64,000 bases of DNA from Chitinophagales bacterium (GTDB taxonomy: Bacteria > Bacteroidota > Bacteroidia > Chitinophagales > Chitinophagaceae). A model generated the notes under the pieces. It saw only the letters and a list, made by a program, of their open reading frames with translations, ran no database searches and was not told the DNA's origin. Shown here one piece after another: positions 25,646-35,756 of this stretch. Location: contig JAIXLO010000140.1 in assembly GCA_026931325.1 (NCBI GenBank), positions 46,512 through 110,511 on the forward strand, in the 5' to 3' direction. The position numbers were made by a program, and so were the translations under genes. Numbering within the stretch: the stretch's first letter is position 1; each line of letters opens with the position of its first letter.

Positions 25646-28600
25646 ATGGAAAAAAAGTATTGGCAAAGTTTTGGTGAACTAAATAATTCTGAAGCATATC
25701 AGAAGTCATCAAAAAATGAATTTAAAGAAGACTTACCTTTTGATGCAGAAAAGGGACTTCTTGAAGCAAAAACTCCAAGACGTGATTTCTTAAAATATTT
25801 AGGCTTTACTACAGCTGCAGCAGCAGTTGCTGCAAGTTGTGAAGTGCCTGTAAAAAAAGCAATTCCTTTTGCAAATCAGCCAGAAGAAATTGTACCAGGA
25901 GTAGCAAATTATTATGCTACAACCTATGTACAAGATGGCGATACAATAAGTGTTTTAGCTAAAGTACGTGATGGTCGTCCAATCAAAATTGAAGGTAACG
26001 AACTATCACCAATTACAGGAGGTGGTACTAGTGCAAGAGTTCAAGCAAGTGTGTTAGATTTATATGATGGAGCAAGATTACGCTTCCCTACAATTGATGG
26101 AAAAGAATCTGGTTTTGATGCAGTAGATAAAGCTGTTATAGATACTTTAGCAAACGCTGGAAATATTGTATTTTTAAGTAGTACAATAAATTCACCTTCT
26201 TCGTTAGAGATAATTCAAAAATTCTTAGCAAAATATCCTGGAAGCAAACATGTTACTTATGATGCAGTTTCTAACACAGGAATTTTATTAGCTAATGAAG
26301 CATCTTATGGTAAAAGAGCTATACCATCTTACAGATTTGATAAAGCAAAAGCAATTGTAAGTATAGGTGCAGACTTCTTAGCAACTTGGATTAGTCCGAT
26401 TGAATATGCAAGACAATATGCTAAAGGCAAAAAAATAAATGATGCAAACCCAGAAATGAGTAAGCATATTCATTTTGAAAGTGTAGCAAGCCTTACTGGT
26501 AGTAATGCAGATGATAGATATTTACATCGCCCAAGTGAAACTGGTACTATTGTTGTAGCATTATTAAGTGCATTAAAAGGAGAAGGAATTAATGGAATTG
26601 CTGATGCAAAATTGAAAGAAGGTATTGAAAAAGCAGCTAAGACTTTAAATGAAAAGAAAGGAGAAGCATTAGTTGTTTGTGGAAGTAATGATGTAAATAT
26701 TCAAATAGTAGTAAATGCTATAAATGAATTATTATCTGCTAATGGAACAACTATTGATTGGTCATCTACTAATAATGCAAGAAAAGGAATTGATGCTGAT
26801 TTTGCACAATTAGTAGAAGATATGAATGCAGGTAATGTTGGTGCATTAATTGTTTTAGATGCAAACCCAGTTTATACTTGGGGAAATATTGATAAATTAA
26901 AAACAGGATTAGATAAAGTAAAAGTAAAAATTTCATTTGGTAGCAAAGCAGATGAAACTACTCAAAAATGTCAATATGTAATCCCTAATCATCATTTCTT
27001 AGAAAGTTGGGGTGATGCAGAAGCAAAAACTGGTCATTATTCTTTTATTCAACCAACTATTTATCCATTATTCAAAACACGTCATTGGCAAGACAGTTTG
27101 TTGAAATGGTCTGGCGATAATAATGATTATTTAAATTATTTAAAAATATATTGGAGTACAAAACTAACAGGTGCTAATGCTTGGGATAAAGCACTACAAG
27201 ATGGTGTTGTAATAAATACATCATCAATCTCAACAACAACTGCTTACAATGCTGCTTCATTAACTTCAGCTATTGCTAATATTCAACCACCTAAAACTGG
27301 TATTGAATTACAACTCTATCAAAAAATTGCAATAGGTGCAGGTCAAGGCTCTGCAAATCCTTGGTTACAAGAAATGCCAGACCCTATTACAAGAGCTACT
27401 TGGGACAACTATTTAGTAGTTTCTCCTGCTATGGCTAAATCATTATTAAAAATTGATTTATCTAATAATGGTCAGTCAGATAGTTATGAAGTAAATCCTT
27501 CAAAAAAAGTAGTTGAGATAAAAGTTAATGGCAAATCAATTGAACTTCCAGCATTAATTATCCCTGGCACACATCCAGAAACTGTAGGTATTGCTATAGG
27601 TTATGGAAGAGATAAAAAAATGGGAAAAACAGTTGTAGATGTTCATGATAAACCAATTGGTGTTAATGTTTATCCATTTGCAGAATTTATAAATAATACT
27701 GTAAGTTTTGATATTAGCAATGTTGAATTAAAACTAACTGATAAAAAATATCCAGTTGCTTTAACACAAACTCACAACTTATATAATACCTCTCAAGGTA
27801 AACGTACAGAAGTAGTGAAAGAACTTACTTTGGATGAATATAAAGAAAACACTAAAGTAATTATTGAAGAAAGAGACAAAGAATTAAAACCATTTGGAGG
27901 AATAGCTAAGTTTAAAGAAGAAGGATCTATTTATAAACCATTTGATAAACCAGGAATTAAATGGGGTATGAGTATTGACCTTAATGCTTGTAATGGTTGT
28001 GGTGCTTGTGTAATAGCATGTAATGCAGAAAATAATATTCCAGTTGTAGGTAAACCAGAAGTATTACGTTTTCATGATATGCACTGGATGAGAATTGATA
28101 GATATTATAGTGGTGATGCAAATAACCCAAATGTTGTATTTCAACCAATGCTTTGTCAGCATTGTGATAATGCACCTTGCGAAAATGTTTGTCCTGTAGC
28201 TGCAACAAATCATAGTTCAGAAGGATTAAATCAAATGACTTATAATCGTTGTATTGGTACAAGATATTGTGCTAACAACTGCCCTTATAAAGTTAGAAGA
28301 TTTAATTGGGCTGACTATACAGGAAGTGATAGTTTCCCTAATAACCAAGATGAGCTTAATAATGCAGTTCACTATATGAATGAAGATTTAACAAGAATGG
28401 TTTTAAATCCAGATGTTACAGTTCGTTCTCGTGGTGTAATTGAAAAATGTTCTTTCTGTGTACAACGTTTACAGGATGGTAAATTAAAAGCTAAGAAAGA
28501 AGGTCGTCCATTAAAAACTGGAAAAGATGGCGAATGGGATTTAAAAGTTGCTTGTCAACAAGCTTGCCCTACTGAAGCTATTGTTTTTGGTAATGTAAAT

Positions 28601-28729
28601 GATTCTGAGAGTGTGATTAGTAAGGTAAGACAAGATAATAATAGATTATTCTATTCATTAGAGTTTTTACATGTATTACCTAATGTAAATTATTTAGCAA
28701 AAGTTAGAAATACAGAAGCAGAAGCTTAA
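25646..28729 (+). CDS. actB: alternative complex III iron-sulfur subunit ActB
   Basis: 1027 residues, a fusion of a molybdopterin-oxidoreductase-like domain that lacks obvious cofactor ligation and a C-terminal ferredoxin-like domain. The signal at R45-R46 (TPRRDFLKYLGF) resembles a Tat motif, and C65 in VAASC could be a lipobox. Cysteine clusters for four Fe-S centres lie at CNGCGACVIAC (782-792), from 837 (CQHCDNAPCENVCP), from 869 (CIGTRYCANNCP), and at CSFC (935) plus CQQACP (970). It is the periplasmic electron-transfer subunit of ACIII. Confidence 0.95.
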   Translation: MEKKYWQSFGELNNSEAYQKSSKNEFKEDLPFDAEKGLLEAKTPRRDFLKYLGFTTAAAAVAASCEVPVKKAIPFANQPEEIVPGVANYYATTYVQDGDTISVLAKVRDGRPIKIEGNELSPITGGGTSARVQASVLDLYDGARLRFPTIDGKESGFDAVDKAVIDTLANAGNIVFLSSTINSPSSLEIIQKFLAKYPGSKHVTYDAVSNTGILLANEASYGKRAIPSYRFDKAKAIVSIGADFLATWISPIEYARQYAKGKKINDANPEMSKHIHFESVASLTGSNADDRYLHRPSETGTIVVALLSALKGEGINGIADAKLKEGIEKAAKTLNEKKGEALVVCGSNDVNIQIVVNAINELLSANGTTIDWSSTNNARKGIDADFAQLVEDMNAGNVGALIVLDANPVYTWGNIDKLKTGLDKVKVKISFGSKADETTQKCQYVIPNHHFLESWGDAEAKTGHYSFIQPTIYPLFKTRHWQDSLLKWSGDNNDYLNYLKIYWSTKLTGANAWDKALQDGVVINTSSISTTTAYNAASLTSAIANIQPPKTGIELQLYQKIAIGAGQGSANPWLQEMPDPITRATWDNYLVVSPAMAKSLLKIDLSNNGQSDSYEVNPSKKVVEIKVNGKSIELPALIIPGTHPETVGIAIGYGRDKKMGKTVVDVHDKPIGVNVYPFAEFINNTVSFDISNVELKLTDKKYPVALTQTHNLYNTSQGKRTEVVKELTLDEYKENTKVIIEERDKELKPFGGIAKFKEEGSIYKPFDKPGIKWGMSIDLNACNGCGACVIACNAENNIPVVGKPEVLRFHDMHWMRIDRYYSGDANNPNVVFQPMLCQHCDNAPCENVCPVAATNHSSEGLNQMTYNRCIGTRYCANNCPYKVRRFNWADYTGSDSFPNNQDELNNAVHYMNEDLTRMVLNPDVTVRSRGVIEKCSFCVQRLQDGKLKAKKEGRPLKTGKDGEWDLKVACQQACPTEAIVFGNVNDSESVISKVRQDNNRLFYSLEFLHVLPNVNYLAKVRNTEAEA

Positions 28730-28775
28730 TAATTAATAGATAGTTATTTTATAAATAAGAAAATATAAATCAATA

Positions 28776-28793
28776 ATTTGCAGAAATGCAAAT
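28776..28793 (+). promoter_or_regulatory. GNRA-loop hairpin in the actB-actC gap
   Basis: ATTTGCA (28776-28782) and TGCAAAT (28787-28793) form a perfect 7-bp stem closed by GAAA, 20 nt before the actC ATG. No T-run follows, so it is more likely a stability element than a terminator. Confidence 0.35.
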
Positions 28794-28813
28794 AACTAAA
28801 TAACCAAGTACAG

Positions 28814-30253
28814 ATGAGTTTAAAGTACGAATCGCAAATCAGAGAACCGTTAGTTTACGGTAATAAGACCTATCATCAGGTAACTGAAGACATAGTACGC
28901 CCAATTGAGGCTAAACCCACCAAGCTATGGTATGTAGGCTTTTATACAGCAGTAGCATTATTGCTGTTTGGTATATATAGTGTATATAGAGAAGTTGTTT
29001 ATGGGGTTGGCGAATGGAACCTTAATAAAACAGTAGGTTGGGGTTGGGATATTACCAACTTTGTATGGTGGGTTGGTATTGGTCATGCTGGTACATTAAT
29101 CTCAGCCATCTTATTATTATTTAGACAAGGTTGGAGAACAGGTGTAAACCGTGCAGCAGAAGCAATGACAATCTTTGCAGTTATGTGTGCTGGTCAGTTT
29201 CCTATATTTCACATGGGACGTGTATGGATGGCATTTTTTGTAATGCCTTATCCAAATACTCGTGGTCCTTTATGGGTAAACTTTAACTCTCCATTGCTCT
29301 GGGACGTATTTGCAATTTCTACTTACTTTACTGTATCATTATTATTTTGGTATAGCGGTTTATTACCAGATTTTGCAACTGTACGTGACCGTGCAAAAAC
29401 AAAACTTCGTAAATTATTATATGGTGTTGCTTCATTTGGTTGGACAGGTTCAACAAAACATTGGCAACGTCATGAAGCATTATCTTTAGTATTAGCAGGG
29501 TTAAGTACACCATTAGTATTATCAGTGCATACAATAGTATCTTTCGACTTTGCTACATCTGTAGTTCCAGGTTGGCATACAACAATCTTTCCTCCTTACT
29601 TTGTTGCAGGTGCCATATTCTCAGGCTTTGCTATGGTACAATCTTTAATGGTTGTAGTAAGAAAAGTATTTGGGTTACAAGATTATGTTACCATAGGACA
29701 CATAGAGGCAATGAATAAAGTAATTGTACTTACTGGTTCTATTGTAGGTATTGCATATTTAACTGAATTATTTATGGGTTGGTATAGCCAAAGTAAATAT
29801 GAAGGATATACTTTCTGGTATAGTCGTGCTAATTTATTCAGCCCTTATGGTTGGAGTTATTGGGGAATGATGGCATGTAACGTATTAAGCCCACAAATAT
29901 TCTGGTGGAGAAAAATGAGAAGAAATTTATTTGTTACATTCTTTATGAGTATATTGGTTAATGTAGGAATGTGGTTTGAAAGATTTGTAATTATTGTAAC
30001 TTCTGTTTACAGAGATTATTTACCAAGTAGCTGGTCAGTTTATTACAGTCCATCTATTTGGGAAATTGGATTTTATCTTGGAACATTTGGATTATTCTTT
30101 ACTTGCTTCTTCCTATTTGCAAAGTATTTCCCAACAATTGCAATAGCAGAAATTAAGCATGTACTGAAAACAACTGGAGAAAGTTATAAAGAAAATATGG
30201 GGGATTATGAGAAAGTAAGTGCAGAAGAATTTGCACACAAATATGCTCATTAA
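28814..30253 (+). CDS. actC: alternative complex III membrane subunit ActC (NrfD/PsrC family)
   Basis: 479 residues with about ten hydrophobic segments. It belongs to the NrfD/PsrC-like family that forms the quinol site in ACIII. Conserved parts include WWVGIGHAGTLISAILLLFRQGWRTGVNRAAEAMTIFAV and GRVWMAFFVMPYPNTRGPLWVNFNSPLLWDVFAI. It is partnered with ActF, a second protein of the same superfamily. Confidence 0.94.
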   Translation: MSLKYESQIREPLVYGNKTYHQVTEDIVRPIEAKPTKLWYVGFYTAVALLLFGIYSVYREVVYGVGEWNLNKTVGWGWDITNFVWWVGIGHAGTLISAILLLFRQGWRTGVNRAAEAMTIFAVMCAGQFPIFHMGRVWMAFFVMPYPNTRGPLWVNFNSPLLWDVFAISTYFTVSLLFWYSGLLPDFATVRDRAKTKLRKLLYGVASFGWTGSTKHWQRHEALSLVLAGLSTPLVLSVHTIVSFDFATSVVPGWHTTIFPPYFVAGAIFSGFAMVQSLMVVVRKVFGLQDYVTIGHIEAMNKVIVLTGSIVGIAYLTELFMGWYSQSKYEGYTFWYSRANLFSPYGWSYWGMMACNVLSPQIFWWRKMRRNLFVTFFMSILVNVGMWFERFVIIVTSVYRDYLPSSWSVYYSPSIWEIGFYLGTFGLFFTCFFLFAKYFPTIAIAEIKHVLKTTGESYKENMGDYEKVSAEEFAHKYAH

Positions 30254-30289
30254 TAAAATAATAAAAAACTGTTTATTAAAAGATTCAAT

Positions 30290-30295
30290 GGAGGT
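30290..30295 (+). promoter_or_regulatory. unusual Shine-Dalgarno of actD
   Basis: GGAGGT lies 5 nt before the actD ATG at 30301. The preceding bases also spell a four-codon ORF, ATG GAG GTA TAA (30288-30299), whose stop codon ends 1 nt before the actD start. Strong SD sequences are rare in Bacteroidota. Confidence 0.55.
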
Positions 30296-30300
30296 ATAAT

Positions 30301-30888
30301 ATGGCAAAAAAGAAATTTGTAGTAGGCTGTTTTGATGATGAGGATGTTTTATTTCCTGCTGTAAAAAAAGTACGTACAGCTGGATATAAAATTAAAGATG
30401 TTTATACACCTTATCCTGTACATGGATTAGATCATGCATTAGGCTTAAAAGAAACAAGTTTACATACTGCAGGATTTATTTATGGGTTATCAGGAACTAT
30501 CACAGCATTGGGTAGTATAACTTGGATATTTACAAAAGATTGGCCTTTGGATATTGGTGGTAAACCATATTTTGCTTTACCTGCTTGGATACCAATTATT
30601 TTTGAATTAACAGTTTTATTTTCTGCTGTTGGTATGGTGCTTACATTTTGTTATTTATGTCAATTAGCACCATTTGTTAAAAAACATCATTTTCATCCAA
30701 GAGCAACTGATGATTTATTTGTAATGGTATTAGAATGTACAGATTCAACCAATAGCTCTGAAGCTGAAAGTTTTTTAACCAACTCAGGTGCAATAGAAGT
30801 AAAAACTGAAATTGCTGAAGATGGTTGGTGGTTTGGTAGATATGATAAAAATGAAATGTTATTTGAATCAAAATCTGTAATTGCATAA
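30301..30888 (+). CDS. actD: alternative complex III subunit ActD
   Basis: 195 residues of the DUF3341/ActD family. The soluble N-terminal part has FDDEDVLFPAVKKVRTAGYKIKDVYTPYPVHGLDHALGL. Two transmembrane helices follow (about 55-78 and 98-122), then a C-terminal soluble domain with FHPRATDDLFVMVLE. It stabilises the ACIII membrane arm. It is preceded by an exceptional GGAGGT ribosome-binding sequence. Confidence 0.92.
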   Translation: MAKKKFVVGCFDDEDVLFPAVKKVRTAGYKIKDVYTPYPVHGLDHALGLKETSLHTAGFIYGLSGTITALGSITWIFTKDWPLDIGGKPYFALPAWIPIIFELTVLFSAVGMVLTFCYLCQLAPFVKKHHFHPRATDDLFVMVLECTDSTNSSEAESFLTNSGAIEVKTEIAEDGWWFGRYDKNEMLFESKSVIA

Positions 30889-30912
30889 AATTTAGTTAGA
30901 TAAATTAATACA

Positions 30913-31500
30913 ATGAAGAAATTATCTTTTATAGCATGTATAGCAATAACTATTACTATAGTAAGTTGTAGTAGTAGCATTAAACGTACTCCTAATGATG
31001 CTTATATTCCAGATATGGCTTATAGCAGAGCGTATGAAACTTATTCAGATCATAGTAACTTGAAAGAAGAAGGAGTAAATTATACCAATATGCCTGTAGC
31101 TGGCACTATTGCAAGAGGCGAAGAATTTCCTTTTCCTTACACACAAGATGCTATTGGCGATACAACTAATTATAGTTTATCAAAATCAGTAAAGAATCCA
31201 TTTGATTCTTTAAGTGCAAAAGATTTAAAAGAAGCAGAAAGATTATATTTAATTAATTGTGCAATATGTCATGGAGATAAATTAGATGGTAATGGACCTT
31301 TATGGAAAGATGGTAATGGACCTTACCCAGCAGCTCCAAAAAATTTAATGACATTACACATGCCAGATGGACAAATGTTTTATAGTGTAACATATGGGAA
31401 AGGGCAAATGGGTAGTTATGCATCCCAATTGAATAGAAAAGAACGTTGGCAAGTAATTGCTTATATAAAAACAATGCAAAAAGAAAACGTAGGAAAATAA
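30913..31500 (+). CDS. actE: alternative complex III monoheme cytochrome ActE
   Basis: 195 residues. It is a predicted lipoprotein with the signal ending IVSC at about residue 19. There is one haem site, CAICHGDKLDGNG, near residue 116, and a likely axial Met in YGKGQMGSYASQLN. ActE hands electrons from ACIII to the oxidase or to soluble carriers. It is the last electron-transfer subunit before ActF, and its 24-nt gap from actD fits one transcript. Confidence 0.93.
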   Translation: MKKLSFIACIAITITIVSCSSSIKRTPNDAYIPDMAYSRAYETYSDHSNLKEEGVNYTNMPVAGTIARGEEFPFPYTQDAIGDTTNYSLSKSVKNPFDSLSAKDLKEAERLYLINCAICHGDKLDGNGPLWKDGNGPYPAAPKNLMTLHMPDGQMFYSVTYGKGQMGSYASQLNRKERWQVIAYIKTMQKENVGK

Positions 31501-31566
31501 AAATATTTTTTTAAAGAAATAAATACTCAGTATTAGAGTTAAAGTTTATAAGAAAAATAATTAACA

Positions 31567-32796
31567 ATGGCATCATCTATTAAACTAAAATTTGAAATTC
31601 CAAGTAAAATGAAAACATGGTCTTATGCTCTTATGGGTATAGGAATTGTGTCTTTAATTGCAGGATTTATTACAAAAGGTATGAGTCATGACCACCATGA
31701 AAAAGATATTTTTCTTGGAACATTAATGTATAATACCATATATTGGACATTAGTTTGCAATACAGCAATGTTCTTTATTTGTATTACTACAATGGCATGG
31801 GGTAGTTGGCAAATTTCTTTTAAAAGAGTTTCAGAAGCTATTTCTGCAATGGTTCCAATATTTGGCGGCATTACTTTAGTTGTTTTGTTATATATAGCAT
31901 TTTCTGGTAGTCATATTTATCATTGGACAGATACAAATGCTGTTGCTAATGATGAAATTTTAAAAGGAAAATCAGGATTTTTAAATTTAAAATTCTTTAC
32001 AATTTGGACAGTGCTAATTATAGGTCTTTGGAGCTTCTTAGGCTGGAGAATGAGAAAATTAAGTGCTGATGCTGATAAAGCAGCAATGAATGGGGAAACT
32101 GGGCATAATTTCATCATTAAAAATACTAAAATAGCTGCTGCATTTTTAATTTGGTTTGGATTAACTGTAGGTTCTACAATGCCATGGTTATGGATGATGA
32201 GTATAGATGCTCACTGGTTTAGTACAATGTATAGTTGGTATAACTTTGCAAGTACATTTGTTGCTGGAATAAGTTTAATAGCTTTATGGGTAATTTATCT
32301 AAAAAACAAAGGTTATTTAGAATACACTAACCAAGAGCACTTACACGATTTAGGAAAATTTATGTTTGCCTTTTCAATATTTTGGGCTTACTTATGGTTT
32401 TCTCAATACATGCTTATTTGGTATTCAAACCAGCCAGAAGAAGTTGTTTATTTTAAACATAGAGTACAAGGTCCATATAAAGGATTGTTCTTTTTGAATT
32501 TAATTATTAATTTCATTTGCCCATTACTTATTTTTATGACTCGCCCATCAAAGAGAAATTATACTTTGGTTACGTTTATGTCAGTATTAATTCTTTTTGG
32601 GCATTGGATAGATTACTATCAACAAATAATGGGCAGTATAAGTAAAGACCATGTAACTTTAGGTTGGTTAGATTTTGGAATTTTAAGCTTATTTGTTGGT
32701 ATGATGATTTTTGGAGTAAGTAAAGCATTGGCAAGTAAACCTTTAATTCCTATGTATCATCCATTCTTAAAAGAAAGTATTATACATCATACATAA
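31567..32796 (+). CDS. actF: alternative complex III membrane subunit ActF
   Basis: 409 residues, NrfD-like, with about ten hydrophobic segments. It starts MASSIKLKFEIPSKMKTWSYALMGIGIV. Internal signatures include FLIWFGLTVGSTMPWLWMMSIDAHWFSTMYSWYNFASTFVAG and FAFSIFWAYLWFSQYMLIWYSNQPEE. It pairs with ActC as the second large membrane subunit. coxB follows after 48 nt. Confidence 0.93.
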   Translation: MASSIKLKFEIPSKMKTWSYALMGIGIVSLIAGFITKGMSHDHHEKDIFLGTLMYNTIYWTLVCNTAMFFICITTMAWGSWQISFKRVSEAISAMVPIFGGITLVVLLYIAFSGSHIYHWTDTNAVANDEILKGKSGFLNLKFFTIWTVLIIGLWSFLGWRMRKLSADADKAAMNGETGHNFIIKNTKIAAAFLIWFGLTVGSTMPWLWMMSIDAHWFSTMYSWYNFASTFVAGISLIALWVIYLKNKGYLEYTNQEHLHDLGKFMFAFSIFWAYLWFSQYMLIWYSNQPEEVVYFKHRVQGPYKGLFFLNLIINFICPLLIFMTRPSKRNYTLVTFMSVLILFGHWIDYYQQIMGSISKDHVTLGWLDFGILSLFVGMMIFGVSKALASKPLIPMYHPFLKESIIHHT

Positions 32797-32844
32797 TTTG
32801 ACAAACAATAACAATTTTTAAGAAAATAAAATAAAATATATTTT

Positions 32845-33930
32845 ATGACAATTTTTTTAACAATAACCGCAATAGTTTTAATTTTCTTAGTCATCTTTCA
32901 AATATCTAAGGCTAATGAATATATTTCAATTATAAAAGGAGAAGAAAAAGCTCGTAAGCAAGGTAATAGAATTAATGCTTACTTAATGCTTGGTTTTATG
33001 ATTGTTGGTTTAGTGGGAGTTTGGTATTGTAATAAACTATTGTATAAAAAAACACTTTTAGGCTTTCCAGCAGCTTCTGATCATGGAGAAAAAGTAGATC
33101 AAATGCTTTGGGTAACATTATGGATAACAGGAATTGTATTTATTATTACTCAGATTTTACTTTTTTGGTTTTCATTCAAATATCGTGAACAAGAAGGAAA
33201 AAAAGTTTTTTATTTCCCTCATAGCAATAAGTTAGAAATAATTTGGACTTCAGTACCAGCAATTGTTCTTGCTATTTTAATTATTATAGGCTTAAAAAAT
33301 TGGTATATTATTACTGGCGATGCTCCAAAAAATGCATTAGAAGTAGAAGTAACAGGAAAACAATTCAACTGGATATTTAGATACAAAGGGAAAGACGATG
33401 TATTTGGGAAAAAATATTTTAAAGTAATTGACGAAGCATCAAATCCATTAGGCTTGGTTTGGAAAGATAATGAAACTTATGGATTAAAAGATGATGAAAA
33501 AGCCCATGATGATATTGTTGTTCAACAAACAATGTATGTAGTAAAAGGTCAACCTGTAAAAATGATTATTGGTAGCAGAGATGTTATACATGATGTAGGC
33601 TTACCTCATTTTCGTTTAAAAATGGATGCTGTTCCAGGTATTCCTACAACAATGTGGTTTACACCAAAATATACAACTAAAGAAATGAAGGAAATAACTA
33701 AAAATCCTGATTTTGTTTATGAAATAAGTTGTGATCAAATGTGTGGTAATGGACATTATTCTATGAAAGGAATTATAGAAGTCGTAACTCAGCAAGAATT
33801 TGATGCTTGGATGGCAGAAAAATCTCCTGCTTATCTTGCAGCTTTTCCAGAAAAGAAAAATGATAGCCAAACTACAGCTTCAGATCCTGCATCTATAAGC
33901 CAAGATAAACCAATTGCACAAAAACAATAA
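32845..33930 (+). CDS. coxB: cytochrome c oxidase subunit II
   Basis: 361 residues. Transmembrane helices lie at the N-terminus and around residues 48-70, 92-116 and 134-152. The CuA site is C296-x3-C300, H304 and M307 in CDQMCGNGHYSM, with the upstream ligand His in DVGLPHFRL. No fused cytochrome c domain is present, so electrons must come from ACIII haems or separate cytochromes. The C-terminal tail is low-complexity. It is followed by an internal terminator-like hairpin before coxA. Confidence 0.95.
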   Translation: MTIFLTITAIVLIFLVIFQISKANEYISIIKGEEKARKQGNRINAYLMLGFMIVGLVGVWYCNKLLYKKTLLGFPAASDHGEKVDQMLWVTLWITGIVFIITQILLFWFSFKYREQEGKKVFYFPHSNKLEIIWTSVPAIVLAILIIIGLKNWYIITGDAPKNALEVEVTGKQFNWIFRYKGKDDVFGKKYFKVIDEASNPLGLVWKDNETYGLKDDEKAHDDIVVQQTMYVVKGQPVKMIIGSRDVIHDVGLPHFRLKMDAVPGIPTTMWFTPKYTTKEMKEITKNPDFVYEISCDQMCGNGHYSMKGIIEVVTQQEFDAWMAEKSPAYLAAFPEKKNDSQTTASDPASISQDKPIAQKQ

Positions 33931-33945
33931 AAACAAATATTTATT

Positions 33946-33983
33946 AATTTCCAAATTTTTATTAGATTTGGAAATTGTTTTTT
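33946..33983 (+). terminator. terminator-like hairpin between coxB and coxA
   Basis: AATTTCCAAAT (33946-33956) pairs perfectly with ATTTGGAAATT (33966-33976), 11 bp with a 9-nt loop, followed by G and six T. Located inside what should be one operon, it could lower coxA expression relative to act genes and coxB. Confidence 0.6.
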
Positions 33984-34016
33984 AATTTTTAATACTGACA
34001 GAAATTAGATAATATT

Positions 34017-35756
34017 ATGAGTAACGAAGCAATTCTTCATGCTAATATTGGTGCAACACTTGATGTTCATGGTGAACATCAAGAGCATCATCACGAAACT
34101 TTTATAACAAAGTATATTTTCAGCCAAGACCACAAAACAATTTCAAAACAATTTTTAATTACAGGTATGGTTTGGGCTGTAATTGGAGGTTTAATGAGTG
34201 TGTTATTTAGATTGCAGTTAGGTTTTCCTGACGAATCTTTTCCTTGGTTAGAAGATTTATTAGGGAAATGGTGGGCTGCAGGTGGTCATATAACAGCTCA
34301 GGGTTATTATGCTTTAGTTACTATTCACGGAACTGTATTAATATTCTTTGTATTAACTGCAGGATTAAGTGGAACTTTTGCTAATCTATTAATTCCTCTT
34401 CAAATAGGAGCAAGAGATATGGCATCACCACTTTTGAATATGCTTAGCTATTGGTTTTTCTTTATAGCTGGTATTATAATGTTATCTTCTATTTTCGTAG
34501 AAACAGGTCCATTTAGTGGTGGATGGACAGCTTATCCTCCATTAAGTGCATTAGGAGATGCTTCACCTGGTTCAAAATCAGGTATGGATTTATGGATAAT
34601 TTCAATGGCTTTATTTGTTGTATCATCTTTACTTAGTGGATTAAACTATATAGCTACTGTATTAAACTTACGTACAAAAGGTATGAGTATGACCAGATTA
34701 CCTTTAACAGTTTGGTCATTATTCTTTACAGCCATTGTAGGTGTATTATCATTCCCTGTATTATTATCAGGATTTATTTTATTAATATTTGATAGAAACT
34801 TTGGAACAAGTTTTTATTTATCTGATATTTTCTTATCTGCTACAGGTGCTGCTTTACCAAATGAGGGGGGAAGTGCAATTTTATTCCAACATTTATTTTG
34901 GTTCTTAGGACATCCTGAAGTATATATTATTGTATTACCTGCAATGGGTATTGTAAGTGAAATATTAAGTATTAATTCTCGTAAACCAATTTTTGGATAT
35001 ATAGCTATGGTGGGTAGTATGTTTGCAATTACTACTCTTACATTTTTGGTTTGGGCTCATCACATGTTTGTTACAGGATTAAATCCATTCTTAGGTTCAT
35101 TATTTACACTATTCACTTTATTAATTGCTCTGCCAAGTGCTATTAAAGTGTTTAACTGGCTTACAACAATTTGGAGAGGAAGCATAAGATTTACTCCTTC
35201 AATGTTATTTGCAATTGGTTTTGTTAGCGTATTTATTTCTGGTGGATTAACAGGTCTTTGGTTAGGTAACTCAGCGTTAGATATTCATTTACATGATACA
35301 TATTTTAATATTGCACACTTTCACTTAGTAATGGGTGTGGCAAGTATTTTTGCCATGTTTGCAGGAGTGTATCATTGGTTCCCAAAAATGTATGGTCGTA
35401 GAATGAATAATACTTTAGGTTATATTCATTTTTGGATTTCAATTATTGGTGCTTATTTAATTTTTTGGCCTATGCACTATGAAGGTTTAGCAGGTATGCC
35501 AAGAAGATATTATGATTATAGCATTTGGGAAAGCTTCAAACAATTTAGTGAGCTAAATAAATTTATCAGCATAGTTGTTTTTATTACTTTCTCAACTCAA
35601 ATTCTATTTATAATAAACTTCTTTTACTCTATTTGGTATGGAAGAAAAGAAACTTCTTTAAACCCTCATGGAGCAACTACTTTAGAATGGACTACACCAA
35701 TAAAACCAGGTCATGGAAACTACAGGAAATACCTAAATACATCGTTGGGCTTATGA
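34017..35756 (+). CDS. coxA: cytochrome c oxidase subunit I, tail disrupted by frameshifts
   Basis: 579 residues as read, ending ...GHGNYRKYLNTSLGL at a TGA. All catalytic parts are intact: haem and CuB ligands in TIHGTVLIFFV, GHPEVYIIVLPAMG (the Glu marks the A1 proton-channel type), WAHHMFVTG and HDTYFNIAHFHLVMG. Downstream of GHGNY the expected family tail continues in other frames: EIPKY from 35726, then RWAYDYSKDGQDFIPQTTP from 35743 to a TAA at 35833-35835. Two single-base losses, near 35726 and 35742, would explain this. Sequencing error or a real truncation are both possible. Confidence 0.93.
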   Translation: MSNEAILHANIGATLDVHGEHQEHHHETFITKYIFSQDHKTISKQFLITGMVWAVIGGLMSVLFRLQLGFPDESFPWLEDLLGKWWAAGGHITAQGYYALVTIHGTVLIFFVLTAGLSGTFANLLIPLQIGARDMASPLLNMLSYWFFFIAGIIMLSSIFVETGPFSGGWTAYPPLSALGDASPGSKSGMDLWIISMALFVVSSLLSGLNYIATVLNLRTKGMSMTRLPLTVWSLFFTAIVGVLSFPVLLSGFILLIFDRNFGTSFYLSDIFLSATGAALPNEGGSAILFQHLFWFLGHPEVYIIVLPAMGIVSEILSINSRKPIFGYIAMVGSMFAITTLTFLVWAHHMFVTGLNPFLGSLFTLFTLLIALPSAIKVFNWLTTIWRGSIRFTPSMLFAIGFVSVFISGGLTGLWLGNSALDIHLHDTYFNIAHFHLVMGVASIFAMFAGVYHWFPKMYGRRMNNTLGYIHFWISIIGAYLIFWPMHYEGLAGMPRRYYDYSIWESFKQFSELNKFISIVVFITFSTQILFIINFFYSIWYGRKETSLNPHGATTLEWTTPIKPGHGNYRKYLNTSLGL

